64,000 nucleotides of DNA, taken from the NCBI GenBank assembly GCA_016946835.1, contig JACVTC010000071.1:539001-603000 (forward strand), written 5' to 3'. Positions 45,435 through 57,440 of this stretch are shown here, one piece after another (position 1 is the first letter of the stretch; each line of letters opens with the position of its first letter). The translations under genes were made by a program, and so were the position numbers. The notes beneath the pieces are model-generated. The model searched no databases. It saw nothing but the letters and a program-made list of their open reading frames with translations, and was not told where the DNA came from. This stretch comes from Neocallimastix lanati (nom. inval.). Its lineage: Eukaryota; Neocallimastigomycota; Neocallimastigomycetes; Neocallimastigales; Neocallimastigaceae.

Positions 45435-48400
45435 TTCCCCTGTCAAACTTAATTTTCTGTTATGTCAAAAATTATGTTTGAGAATTTCTTCATTTTAGGT
45501 CCATTAATAGTTTTAGTCAAAACGTCGGCTAATATTCTTTCCGTATCAATATATTCTAATATAACTCTTTTCATTTTAATATGATCTTTGTTAAAATAGA
45601 ATTTTAAATTAATATGTCTTAATTTTGAGTTTAATTGTCCATTTTCAATTATTGTTTTACTAGAAATGTTGTCAGTGTAAATTTTAATTGGTTTGTCGAA
45701 ATTGGATAATTCAGTTAACATATTTCTTATCCAAAGTACCTTTTTTGCGCATTCAGAAGTTCCGATATATTCCGCTTCCATTATAAAGGTAGCTACTGTA
45801 GATTGCTTTTTTGATGACCAACAAATTGGGCTTTTTTCCCATAAGAATTATATATTTCCGGAGGTTGACTTTTTATCAGTTATATTTCCCCCTAAGTCAG
45901 CGTCCGTAAAAGCATTAAATTCCTCTGTTCCTGTGTATTTAATTTTATAATTTAAAGTTGAATTTAAATATTTAAGAATATTAATTATCTTATTCCAGTC
46001 TGAAATATTTGGGTTCTTAGCTTTCCTAGCGGCTTTATTAACAGAAAATGAAATATCAGGACGACTACATATAGTTAAATAAATAAGGGAACCTAATGCA
46101 CTTTTATATTTTGTTTTATTAAACGGATTATTATTTTCGTTTATATTATCACCAGTACAAGGTGTATTAGTTTTAGGATTATTATTAATTTTGAATTTTG
46201 ATAAAATATTTTTAATGTAAGTAGTCTGAGAAATTAAGTATGAGTTATTCTTTTTTTCTACTTTTATACCAAGTAAATAGTTGATTCTTTCACAATTTGA
46301 AATTTTGAATTTTTCTTTTATTAATTTAAATGGTTTTGGAAATATCTTGGTCCTTACCTGTAATAATCATGTCATCAACATAAATGCCGATTATACATGA
46401 TGTATTTTCCTTATTGACCTTTTTAAATATACATGATTCAGAGACAAATTGTTGGAATCCAATGTTTTTCAAGAAAAACAGTAATAGTTTCATTCCATAC
46501 TCTTCCCGATTGTTTTAATCCGTAAAGCGCCTTATTTAATTTCCAATAGCTCTTACCATAATTTTTGTCTCCTTGAGGAATATTAACAAAAATATTCTTA
46601 TCTAATTTTGTATTTAAGTAAGCAGCTTTAATATCGAGTTGGAAAATATTCCAATGAAATTTTGCTGCTAATGAAATAATAAATTTCATGCTGTCAATAT
46701 TTAAAGTTGGGGAGAATGTTAATTCATAATCGATTCCTCGGATTTGGCTGAAGCCTTTAAGCGACTAGACGTGCTTTAAATCTAGTGATCATGTTAGTAC
46801 TATCCTTTTTTATGTTGAAAATCCATTTTGTTTTTATGGGTTTTTTATCTTCTGGTAATTTAGAAACGTAAGTCATAATTTTGTTACTATATAAATTATT
46901 TAATTTCGTCATTAATAGCGTTTAACCATTCTTCTTTATTTTTACCCGTGATGGCTTCATGGAATGATGATGGAACAATTAAGAGTTATATTAGCTATTT
47001 CACTGGCATTGTTTGAAATTTCTATTCGTTTATTATTTTCATTATCAATGTTATTTCCAGGTTCTTTTTTACAGGTAGATTATTATGTACTTCATTTTCT
47101 TTAATCTTTTTATTTTTAAACATATCAATATTCTCATCATCTAAGCTTCTTTTAGTAGAAGGATTAAAATTGATATTGTCCAACATTTTGCTTTTTAGAG
47201 TTGATATTTATATCAAAATCGCTATTCCTTTTAGTGGAAGGGTTTTAAATGATAATGTCCAACATTTTTCCTTTTATTGAGAATACTATCATCAAAGCTA
47301 TGTCTCCTTTTGCCAATCGTATTATTGATAGTAATTAGGGTTCAAATGGAAATTGTTATCAGATGAAATTTTAAATAAATTTAGATTTTCTAAAACATCA
47401 TCTATAGTGTATATTTCGTCGTTTAAAGTTGTTTGTTCATTACTTGTATGAGGTTCATTTTCAATAAAAATATCAGTGTCATTTGAAAAGTAATGGATTG
47501 CTAGTGAAGCCTTTTGTTCCTTATAGTTTTCATCTGGTAGAGTAAAGTTCGCGGGTTGATCTTCATCAAATACTACTTCTCGGACTAAGTGTAACTTGAG
47601 GTCTTCGTAATCCATAACAATATAGCAGTGTGTTCTAATATTACGGCCTAGAAAAATACCTTTTTTACCGTTAGATTCAAATTTGCCTTTATTTTGTGAA
47701 AAGTTTTTATAATAGGCAATACACCCAAATGTTTTAATATATTTTAAATCAACCTTTTTATTGAAGAAGACTTCATTAGGTATGGCATTTCCTATACTTC
47801 TATGTGGGTTAATATTATATAAGTAATTCGCATAGTTAATTGCATAATCCCAAAATTTTTGATCTAGCTTACTCCAAGATAAAATTGTTCTTGCGCAATT
47901 GATCAATGCTTGATTGAATCTTTATGCTTTGCCATTATTCTTGGGATTATAAGGTGGCGAATTAGAGTATAGTAATACCGTTATTTAAGCAGTATTTTTC
48001 AATTTTCTTATTTTTAAATTCCAATCCATTATCGGTTTTAAAGAATTTAATATTACAGTTGAAGCGATTTGAAATTGTTTTAAAGAATTGAATAGTAGTA
48101 TTAGGAACATCTCTTTTCCTTTTAAGTAAAAATATCCACGATTTTCTGGAAAATTCATCAATAAATATTAAGATGAATTTCTTGCCTGTTCCAGATGTAA
48201 TACCCATAGGACCTATTAGATCTGAATGAATTGTCTCTAATATTCCGGAAGCTGTAGGAGGAATACCATTATGAGGTAATCTTTTAAGTTTAGAAATTTT
48301 ACAATTCTTTAAGATATTTTTATTATTTGTAATATGTTCTGAACATCCTGTATTGTAGGTCCAAATGATATAACTATCATTTGAATTGATTTCTTCACTC

Positions 48401-49463
48401 GTCAAATGATTGATAGCATTTATATTATAATTAATTTGATTTGTATTGCTTGTTGGATTTTCCCTTTTTTCTTCTGGGATTATTTCAATATTTTCAATAC
48501 ACTTTTCAAATAATGGCTTTACTTCGTCAAAACAGATATTTTCGTTTTCTTCATCATCAGAAATGTAGTTATCATTTAGTTCCACATTTCAAATATATCT
48601 CTTTTTTGTTATTCAATTTATTATTGTTTTTATTATATCTATGAAATTCTTTTCTTTCCCTATGGGTTTTAAGATTTAATTTACATTTATCAGTTGTATG
48701 TCCCTTCATTTCACAAATATAGCCGTAGTTATCTTCTCTTTTAATCTTGTTTTCTTTTGAGAAGGGTCCATGAGATTTAATTTTTGTGACATAATCAATA
48801 TCCATTAAGTCTTCAATTTTAGTAGAATTAGTTTCTTTTCCAGGGCCTTTTCCTAAAAAGTATTGTAAGACATTAATTTGTTCTTTTACATCATTGATGA
48901 AAACATCAATTTCTGTCTTGGAATTTAATTTTAGTCTACACCTAACTTCATTAGGTAATGCGTAATATATGTATTTCATTTTCTCCATTGTTCCTAATTT
49001 ATAATTTTTATCATCAAGTATTTCAAATATTTCTGTAATCTCTCTTAGTATTTCGGAAGACTCATCAATACTTTTCGATTTCAGAGATTGCAGTTTTCGA
49101 AGGTAGTGACTAATATCCTTAGACCTTTCCTTGTCATAATATTCTTTGATTTTGTACATCATTTCATATGATGTTTTTGCGTTCCGAATTTTTCACTTAA
49201 CTTCATTTGTAATGCTTTTCAAAAAAAAAACTTGTGCCTTTAAATCTTCAATTTTCGCCTTTTCAAACAGTCCTTCAGTCATAGTTTTGTTTTTGACTTT
49301 TTCTTCCATAGTAGTAATTAGATCTTCTTCAATGTATTTCCAAATTTCCTTGGCCTTCATGATAGATCTTACAGTAGGATACCAATCTTCATAGTTGGTT
49401 CTGTTGAGGCGTTCATCAGCAGTAATTAAATAATTCATAGCATTCATTTTTAGTTGCAACAAA

Positions 49464-49480
49464 ACTGAGACTCTTAATCT
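49464..49480 (-). other. Primer-binding site of copia E matching tRNA-Lys(CUU) anticodon arm
   Basis: Just inside the 5' LTR the plus strand reads TGAGACTCTTAATCT, identical to the anticodon arm typical of eukaryotic tRNA-Lys(CUU). The element's strand is thus complementary to the middle of that tRNA. Copia elements are known to prime from half-tRNA molecules cut in the anticodon loop, and the position next to the LTR fits that role. Confidence 0.6.
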
Positions 49481-49741
49481 ATCGTTAAGAATAAAATAAT
49501 ATTTGGTTTTAATATAAACTTTATTTATTAAAAATATTTTAATAGGTAATTACAAAATGTTAACAAATTTAGAAAAATTACATTTTATTTATACTAGTTG
49601 CGGCTAGTGCCAAATATAATGAACTTTTATTACAATTAATTAAAGATGTATTTCAAATATAATGAGATAAATTATATAACGAATATTAATATAATAAATT
49701 TAATTTAATATATTTCAACATTAATTATTTATATTCAAACA
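49480..49741 (-). repeat. 5' LTR of copia E
   Basis: This is a direct copy of 45175-45434 with about ten differences. On the element's strand it begins TGTTTGAATATAAAT. The flanking DNA on both sides matches one unit of the surrounding tandem repeat. A 5-bp target duplication (ATTAT-like) is plausible but cannot be proved in this sequence. Confidence 0.85.
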
Positions 49742-50269
49742 ATTATTATTACTATCATAAATATATAATATAAAAGAAATAATAATAATAGTATTAATAT
49801 TTATCTATTATACGATATTAAAATTTTTAATTCGTTATTTTATTTTATTTTTTTTCTTATAATATTTTAAACGAACTCATACATAATTTTTTAAAAGTAA
49901 ATAAATAATTTTAAATTTGATATACATTTGAAAATATAAAAATATATTACTATTTAATAATATTGATTTTAATTTAATTTCAATAAAAATATTATTATTA
50001 CTATCATAAATATATAATATATAAGAAATAATAATTATAGTATTTATCTATTATACGATATTAAAATTTTTAATTCATTAATTTTTTTTTTTGTAATATA
50101 TTAAAATTAAAAAAGAAAAATATATATAAATCTTTTAAATAATATAATAAATAAAATAATAATAATACATTAGGGGGTTAGGGTTATTATTTTTTGAAAT
50201 TAAAGTTTTTTTTTTTTATTTAATTTTTTTAACTTACGATAGTTTTTATTTTGATATTGTTATTATTTC

Positions 50270-50305
<36 letters not shown>

Positions 50306-50741
50306 CATTATATCGATTTTTTATTTTTATTTATAATTTATTATTACATATTACCATTAATTTATTATTAAAATAGCGTATCGATTTTTAATCATGAATA
50401 ACTTTCATTATGCTTATAGCATATTTTTTTTTTTTTTTTTCTTTTCTTTATAATGACTTATTATTAAACAATTAACTTTAAAAAATTAAAAAATTAAAAA
50501 GAATATTCATATAATACAAGAATTATAAAAAAGTAAAACTAAAGATAAAATAATATAAAATAATATAAAAGGTTAATACCATTTTTTAATACATATTTTT
50601 AGTTATTATTTCTAAATTTTTTATTTAGTTTCATTATAAGAAATTCTTAAAAAGAAATAATGTAATGTTATTTTTTTTTTTTTTTTTCTTTTTTATATTC
50701 TTCATATAAAAATTTATAAAATATTAATATTAATATTAATA

Positions 50742-50799
50742 CATTCAATAAGATATTAAATAAATATTTAAAAATTTTTATTTAATATCTTATTGAATG
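50742..50799. repeat. 23-bp perfect inverted repeat
   Basis: Arms 50742-50764 and 50777-50799 are exact reverse complements around a 12-nt loop. The repeat is intergenic. Confidence 0.9.
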
Positions 50800-52541
50800 A
50801 AATAAAATATGAAAATTGAATAATAATAAACCTAAGGAATATTAACATTTTTAACCTAAATTATATATAAAATTCATTTTTTTTTGCTTCTTAAATAAAT
50901 AATTTTATATTAATTATTAAAATATTACATTCACTTTTAGTATTTTTATCTTCTATTAGAGTGATACATTCAATGTTATCATCTTTTATCCTTTTATATA
51001 TATATATTTTTTTTATATTTCATTTCTTCAAATAATTTTTAAACCCGCAAAACTTTTTCAATATATTTATATTGAACTTAACAATTTCAGCTCATTCTAT
51101 TGAGAGTACTATAATTTTTATTGAAGTTGTAATTTTCATGAAATTGGACCATTTCCTAAATGTGAGTATGAATTAATTTGTAGATCTTCAAGTTAATTTA
51201 TTATTTACATGATCGTAATTCAAAAATTAAATAATCATTTATTTCTTTTATAATGTATCAATTTTTTTTTTTTTTGATTTTAAATATCGAATAATTCTTG
51301 ATATAGATTATGATCAATGACCAATAAATTTTTATAAAATTCTTGAAGATTGATTCATTGATTTATATAATAATAAACTTCATGAATATATATATATTTA
51401 TATATTTATAATTACATGTATGAAGTTTGAATTTGGGTTTGTTAATGCTGTGATGATAATCATTATTAGTGTTGCTTCTGATAGTAGTATTATTAATACT
51501 GTTGTTATTGATATTATTGTTATTTCAAGTTTTATTAAAAATATTAGCATTGAAATTAAATATTTAAAAATATATATATAAAAATAGTTTATAAAAATGT
51601 TTAATAAAAAAAAATAATTTAAAATTATTATTATATATGATTAGTATATTATTATTAAACTATTATTATTAGTAGTAGTAGTATTATTATATTATCAAAA
51701 TATTATTATTTTTACTATTACATTCTTTTCATAGTAATAAACTTATTTGGTAAATATTTAATAAATTATTATAGTTCAAAAAAAAAAAAAATTGTAAAAA
51801 TCTATGACTTTTTTGACTGTAGAATATAAATAATATAGAAATTATATATAAAGACGCTCAACTGATAACATCGTATGAATTAGTGTATTCAATATTATTC
51901 CTACTTTAATACCAAAAACAATTTATCATCTAATTATAAATATATATCTTTATTATTTATTCATTTTTTTTATTTCAATTAAAGACATATTGAATTTTAT
52001 TTAGTATAATTACTAGCTATAAGAATTAAAATAATATAATAATAAAAATAGATAAAACAAACTTTTATTGAAAAAAAATGATAAAAATATATAAAATAAA
52101 AAGAAATTGAATTAATAAAAAGTCAATTAATCATATATGTATAAAAAAGATATCATTAATTAATCTACAATACTAATAATAATAATAGCAATAATAATAT
52201 AATTTATATAAGGATAAAAAATTATTTTTAAATATAAAGTCATTTATATATTTGATTAATAATTAAAATAATACAATAATAAAAATAAATAAAGCATACT
52301 TTTATTGAAAAAAAAATGATAAAAATATATAAAAATTAAAAAGAAATTGATTTAATAATAAAGAAAATTATAATGTATATATATAACCAATAAATCATAT
52401 ATGTATAAAAAGATATTAATTGAACTAAAAAAAAAAAAAATTAATAATTTATATAAGGATAAAGTCATTTTTATTATTGATTATAAAATACTATTTAACT
52501 CTTTTTATTATATAAATTATGTTTAAAAAAAAAAAAAAAAA

Positions 52542-53059
52542 AAACTATTTTTAAAGTTGATTTTTATTACATATGAAAAATGCTAACATATTAAAAAGTA
52601 AGAAAAAAAAGGAAAAAAAGGAATAAAAAAAAAATTAAAATATACTAAAATGTTATAATTTAAAAAATATATAATTTTAATAAATATAAAATAAAAATAA
52701 AAATCTAAAAAAAAAAAACTATTTTTAAAGTTGATTTTTATTACATATGAAAAATGCTAACATATTAAAAAGTAAGAAAAAAAAGGAAAAAAAGGAATAA
52801 AAAAAAAAATTAAAATATACTAAAATGTTATAATTTAAAAAATATATAATTTTAATAAATATAAATTAAAAATAAAAATCTAAAAAAAAAAAAACTATTT
52901 TTAAAGTTGATTTTTATTACATATGAAAAATGCTAACATATTAAAAAGTAAGGAAAAAAAGGAAAAAAAGGAATAAAAAAAAAAAATTAAAATATACTAA
53001 AATGTTATAATTTAAAAAATATATAATTTTAATAAATATAAAATAAAAATAAAAATCTA
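52542..53059 (+). repeat. Tandem repeat, unit of about 175 bp, three copies
   Basis: Copies begin near 52542, 52716 and 52892 with ACTATTTTTAAAGTTGATTT and share ACATATGAAAAATGCTAACA and a later TATACTAAAATGTTATAATT block. They differ mainly in poly(A) lengths, so the amplification is recent. No open frame is seen. Confidence 0.9.
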
Positions 53060-53399
53060 TTTATGTCTATTATATTATAAGCGTATTAGTAGATTTTTTA
53101 TTATTTTTATTCTTTTTTTTTTTCTTCTTTTATTAAATTTATTATATTTTTAAAAAAGTAATAAAATTCCTAAAAATAAATGTTTTTAATTTTAAAAAAT
53201 AAAATAAAATAAAATAAAAAAAAAAAAACTTACGTTATTATTTATTAATAAATATTATTAATTTTTATTATATATAGTTTATATATTAAATGTTTACAGT
53301 AATAATTATTTTTATATTTATTTTATTTTCATTTGATTAATTTTTATTTATAGTAAACAAATTATTTTCATATAACTAATAAAGTTAAAATATAAATAA

Positions 53400-53434
<35 letters not shown>

Positions 53435-54136
53435 TAAATAAATATCAACATAAATTAATATTATAAAATATTATAAAAAATTAAAATTTATTTTTAATTT
53501 TAATTACCAATAAATAAAATAATTTTATTCATTATTATCAAATTAACTTTTATTAAAGCAATTTATTTAAATCTTTTCAACTAATTGTTATTTTTAAAAA
53601 TAAAATATTATATTTGATCATTATTATTAGTTATTTTTTTTATTAAAATATTATGTATTATTTAATCATATATATTTATAATTTAAATTTAAAACATTTT
53701 TATTATTTTAATTTTTTTTTATTATTATTATATTTTATTTTAAATAATTTAAAATAGAAAATATTCCTTCCATTAGGAATTTTAATTATTATGCCTTCCA
53801 TAAAATTAATAATAAATCTTAAAGTTAATATTATTAGAAATATTTTTGTAAAATGAATTTATTTTATAATTATTTAATAAATAAAATTAATAGTTATCAG
53901 ATAATTAAAAAATTTTGAAATACTTTATGTAAAGTGGATTTATTTTTATAATTGTTTAATAAATAAAATTTATAGTTAAAAGATAATAAAAAAAATTTAA
54001 CAATATCATTTGTATCAATAGGTTGAATAATAAATATATTGATGTTACAATGAATTAATGTCATACCATTAATATAAATAACTCATTTTTTAAATAAATA
54101 TATTTAATACCATATTGTTAAACTTCATATAATTTT

Positions 54137-54290
54137 AAAATTTTAATAAAAAATATAATAATAGGAAAAAAAAATTTTTTTTTGTTCTTTTATTGATATT
54201 TAAAAAGTAAATTTTAATAAAAAATATAATAATAGGAAAAAAAAATTTTTTTTTTGTTCTTTTATTGATATTTAAAAAGTATAAGTTTTT
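54137..54290 (+). repeat. Tandem duplication, unit of about 72 bp
   Basis: Two copies of a unit containing AAATATAATAATAGGAAAAA and GTTCTTTTATTGATATTTAA lie head to tail at about 54137-54208 and 54209-54280. A partial third copy of the TTTTATTGATATT part follows. Confidence 0.8.
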
Positions 54291-55099
54291 TTCCTTTTAT
54301 TGATATTAGAAAAATAGATGACAGGTTAGTAAATTAAAAATTTTTTAAATTTAAATTCTTTAAAAACTAACAATAAACTATAATAAAAAAAAATATATAT
54401 ATATATATTATTTAAACATATAACCTTTTTTTTTTTTTTTTCACAGAAATAAAAATTACTGATTTAAAAATTTAATATATATATATTAATATTTAATTTA
54501 TAATTAATAATAGTGTTTTATAATTAACAATAGTGTTTATATTTATTATTACCAAATTCCGTTTAAGCTTAATTATAATTTATATACATATATATTAATA
54601 TATGTATCTTAATATTTTAATTTTTTTTTTTTTTAATATATATATTAAATCTTATTTTTTAAATGAAATATATTTATAATTAGCAATTTATAATTTATAT
54701 ATTTATTTATTTATTTATTTTTTATTATTATGTAATAGAATTTAATTATATATATATATATTTTTTTTATTGAATCGAATTATTTTATTATTTTATTTAT
54801 TTATATCTATTTTTATTTTAATATTGTTTTAATATTTCATGACTATTGTTTTAATATTTTAATATTAAGAAAAAATTTAAATAAATTTCCGTTTTAATCT
54901 AATATTATTATATTACTTAAATTATTTATTACTTATAATACTAACTTAAAAAAATGCTATTTTGGAACTATATCTATTTTCATATCTATTTTCAATATAT
55001 CAAAAAATAAAAGAAAAAAATTTTTTCTAATTATTAAAATTTTGTTTCAATGATACATTAATTAAATAAAAAGTAATTTAATATAAAATTAAATTACAC

Positions 55100-55130
<31 letters not shown>

Positions 55131-55532
55131 GATTAACAATAGTATCAATATATAATAATTGTTCCAACCAATTATTATTTGATTAAAAAATAAACAATAA
55201 TAAAATTATAATTATAATTATAGTTTTATTTTATTATTATTATTATTATTATTTTTTAATTTTAAAGTTTATTCATTATGAATTTTTTTTTTTTTTTTTC
55301 AATATAAATTTAAACATATTATCCTAAAAATTGAAAAAATTTTCAAATAATAAAAAAAAAAAAAATAGATATAAAAAAAAAAAATTATTAATTATAATTA
55401 AAAATAAAAATAATTAATAATATAAAATATATATTTTATATAGAATTTTTTTTATTTTATTCTGTATATATATATATATTTATTTTATATTTTATTATTC
55501 TTTTTTTTTTTTTTTACAAAAAATATATAAAA

Positions 55533-56810
55533 ATGTCCCAAACTATATATGATTACTTCTATGAGAGATATAGACGTTTTCCTATTGTAAGAATAGATTC
55601 CATACAAAAGGCCATACTTCCATTTATAACAAGCCCTTTTTTCCCATGGGTTTGCCTCATTCTTTTATTAAATAGTAAAAATTGGAAAAGACCAGCTGTA
55701 TTTATTCTTATTGGTCACTGGTTTTGTAGGGCTGTTGGTGATGTATTAAGAAACACTATGGATTTAAGAAGTGAAACTGCAGCAAATGCCTACTGGCCAT
55801 ACACAAAAACCAACTGGTATGTTAGTAATGGATTAGCTCATTTCTTTTGGCTTCTTGGTGAAATGATGGGGGATTGGTATCCCTTATTAAGAACAAAGGC
55901 TGTTACTAATAATGATAAAAAGGTAAAAATTGTATATATCACCTGTATTTGTTTTAATCTTACTAAGGTATTTGGTATCTATACCTATTTTATGGATATG
56001 CCAATTGATTTAAGAATTACTGATGAAAATGGTAATCATGTAAAAGATGTTATTAGATTTAATATTTATTGGTGGTCTTCAATTGGTATGATGCAAATTA
56101 CCAGTTGTATATACGATTTATCTGTTATCTTTTCCTTGAAGACTTGTCTCTTTAATAAACTTAATGAATATAAAAATACCAATAAAAATACCTTCTTAGA
56201 AAAATTTAAACAAATTTCGGAACTTCGTATTATTTTATCTATGATTATTTCAATAATATTTTTACCATTTTTAACTTTTTTTATTGTTTCTCTTATTAGA
56301 CAATACCATAAAAGTAAGGTGAATAGTTATAGTACTGTAGATACAGGTATTGAACAACTTCGTCAAGTAGTATTAAGTTTTAATTTCACTTTAATGTACA
56401 TTGATCAAGTATTACTTAAAAGTATTGTAAATAAAAAGAAGTACGTTATACGAAGTAAAGTTTCTTACACTTCATCAACATTGAACAAAATGAGTAGTAT
56501 TATGAATAGTTTAAATAGTTCTAATTACTATAATAGCAACAATGATATCTTTAATTCTACATCTGTAACTCAAAGTGAATCTAATAACTATGATACTTTA
56601 GCAATGCCATCAACATCTCTAATTTCACCAAGCTCACAATTAAAGGCTATACCATTCAATAGTCCTAATTCATATATTAATTCATATACTGATTCATATA
56701 TGATGGATAACAACAATCAAACTGTTTCTAATTATTACTTTAATAATTTAAATAAAGACATAACAAAACCAAATAAAAATCAATATATAAATATAACCTT
56801 ATATGATTAA
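55533..56810 (+). CDS. Seven-helix membrane protein, paralogue 3 (425 aa)
   Basis: This is a single-exon gene with a TAAAAATG start context. It keeps the family core: GDWYPLLRTKAV at residues 113-124, WWSSIGMMQITSCIYD (about 180-195), FLEKFKQISELRIILSM (about 221-237) and the last helix with LMYIDQVLL (about 287-295). With paralogue 4 it shares VGDVLRNTMDLR and YWP...NWYVSN between helices 2 and 3, where paralogues 1 and 2 have a different YILPTDK loop, so genes 3 and 4 form a second subfamily. The tail (about 300-425) is Ser/Asn/Tyr-rich and keeps only loose similarity to the other tails (for example SYTDSYMMDNNNQ). Function is unknown. The helix count and lack of catalytic motifs suggest a receptor-like or structural membrane role, as an inference only. 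Confidence 0.88.
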   Translation: MSQTIYDYFYERYRRFPIVRIDSIQKAILPFITSPFFPWVCLILLLNSKNWKRPAVFILIGHWFCRAVGDVLRNTMDLRSETAANAYWPYTKTNWYVSNGLAHFFWLLGEMMGDWYPLLRTKAVTNNDKKVKIVYITCICFNLTKVFGIYTYFMDMPIDLRITDENGNHVKDVIRFNIYWWSSIGMMQITSCIYDLSVIFSLKTCLFNKLNEYKNTNKNTFLEKFKQISELRIILSMIISIIFLPFLTFFIVSLIRQYHKSKVNSYSTVDTGIEQLRQVVLSFNFTLMYIDQVLLKSIVNKKKYVIRSKVSYTSSTLNKMSSIMNSLNSSNYYNSNNDIFNSTSVTQSESNNYDTLAMPSTSLISPSSQLKAIPFNSPNSYINSYTDSYMMDNNNQTVSNYYFNNLNKDITKPNKNQYINITLYD

Positions 56811-57323
56811 ATAGAATAATAATGAATATAATATAACAATGTATAAATGATTTTTTTTAATGATAAAATATTATTAAATATAATTGTATAATATAATACT
56901 TTTTTTTTTTTTTTGATAAGATGCACTTTATATATACATCTTATTTATTAAATAAATAGAGAAAAATTCAAAAATAAATAGAGAAAAAATTTTAAAATAA
57001 ATAGAGAAAAATTTTAAAGAAAAATAAAAAATATTATAATATTAATATATAAAAATAATAATAATAAAATAATTTAAATAAAAATAATTTATAAATTATT
57101 ATACATTTATAAATATTATATTATTAAATATTATATTGTTAACAATTAATATTTGAAATTTAACTTTTATATAATTATATATTAACAATTAAATAAAGAT
57201 ATTTACTGTAAGAATATATATATTCTTACAGTATATATATATTTTGAAATATTTTAATAAATATTTATTTGATATTCAAAATAAAATGTAATTAAAATTA
57301 GATAATTATTTTGTTTTTAAGAA

Positions 57324-57359
<36 letters not shown>

Positions 57360-57440
57360 TTTATTTATTTATTTACTTATTTATCTTTAATATATTTTAT
57401 TGATACAAAAACAAACAAAACATTATTTAATTATTATGAA
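56811..57440. other. AT-rich DNA downstream of paralogue 3
   Basis: There is no gene here. The stretch contains a threefold AATAGAGAAAAATT-type repeat (about 56955-57018), a 30-bp perfect palindrome (57204-57233) and a long poly(T) run (about 57329-57357). Confidence 0.5.
57204..57233. repeat. 30-bp perfect palindrome
   Basis: TACTGTAAGAATATA and its reverse complement are directly abutted. It lies about 400 bp past the stop codon of paralogue 3. Confidence 0.9.

Larger units (their letters stand above)
45175..49741 (-). mobile_element. Ty1/copia fossil E with both LTRs
   Basis: This is a minus-strand copia element bounded by two direct LTRs. In coding order it holds gag (about 49460-48570, with a CCHC-like knuckle), protease (about 48355), integrase (about 48230-47320, with HSDLIGPMG and FIDEFSRKSWIF), reverse transcriptase (about 46690-46340, with QLDIKAAYLNTKLD and a YVDD box near 46375) and RNase H (about 45780-45450, with MEAEYIGTSECAKK and ADVLTK). 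It is broken at roughly eight to ten places, so it is dead. The LTRs differ at about ten positions over about 260 bp by eye (around 4%), which points to a moderately old insertion. It is the same family as fragment D. It sits inside a tandem repeat between paralogues 2 and 3. Confidence 0.93.
44768..50090 (+). repeat. Tandem repeat of about 270 bp, about three units, split by copia E
   Basis: Units begin near 44768, 45041 and 49871 with an AACTC-ACATAATTTTTTAA-type start. They run through TTGATATACATTTGAACATA, a TTTAATAACATTGATTTTAA block and CTATTATACGATATTAAAAT. Removing the copia element (45175-49741) restores an uninterrupted second unit of about 263 bp. The tandem array therefore existed before the element inserted. 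Confidence 0.8.
49742..55532. other. AT-rich spacer between copia E and paralogue 3
   Basis: No gene can be supported. After the end of the 270-bp repeat (to about 50090) the region is A+T-rich with moderately complex patches at about 50900-51560. It contains a 23-bp inverted repeat (50742-50799), a three-copy repeat of about 175 bp (52542-53059) and a tandem duplication at about 54137-54290. The last 200 bases are poly(A), poly(T) and TA tracts before the next start codon. Confidence 0.5.

Noticed and set aside
50170-50186. TTAGGG-like sequence resembling an interstitial telomere repeat
   Set aside because: There are only about two imperfect units, too short to distinguish from chance.
51420-51581. 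53-codon open frame starting MKFEFGFVNA
   Set aside because: It is short, rich in Ile and Val with repeated ATT codons, and has no signal peptide, homologue or splice partner; chance in AT-rich DNA is likelier.
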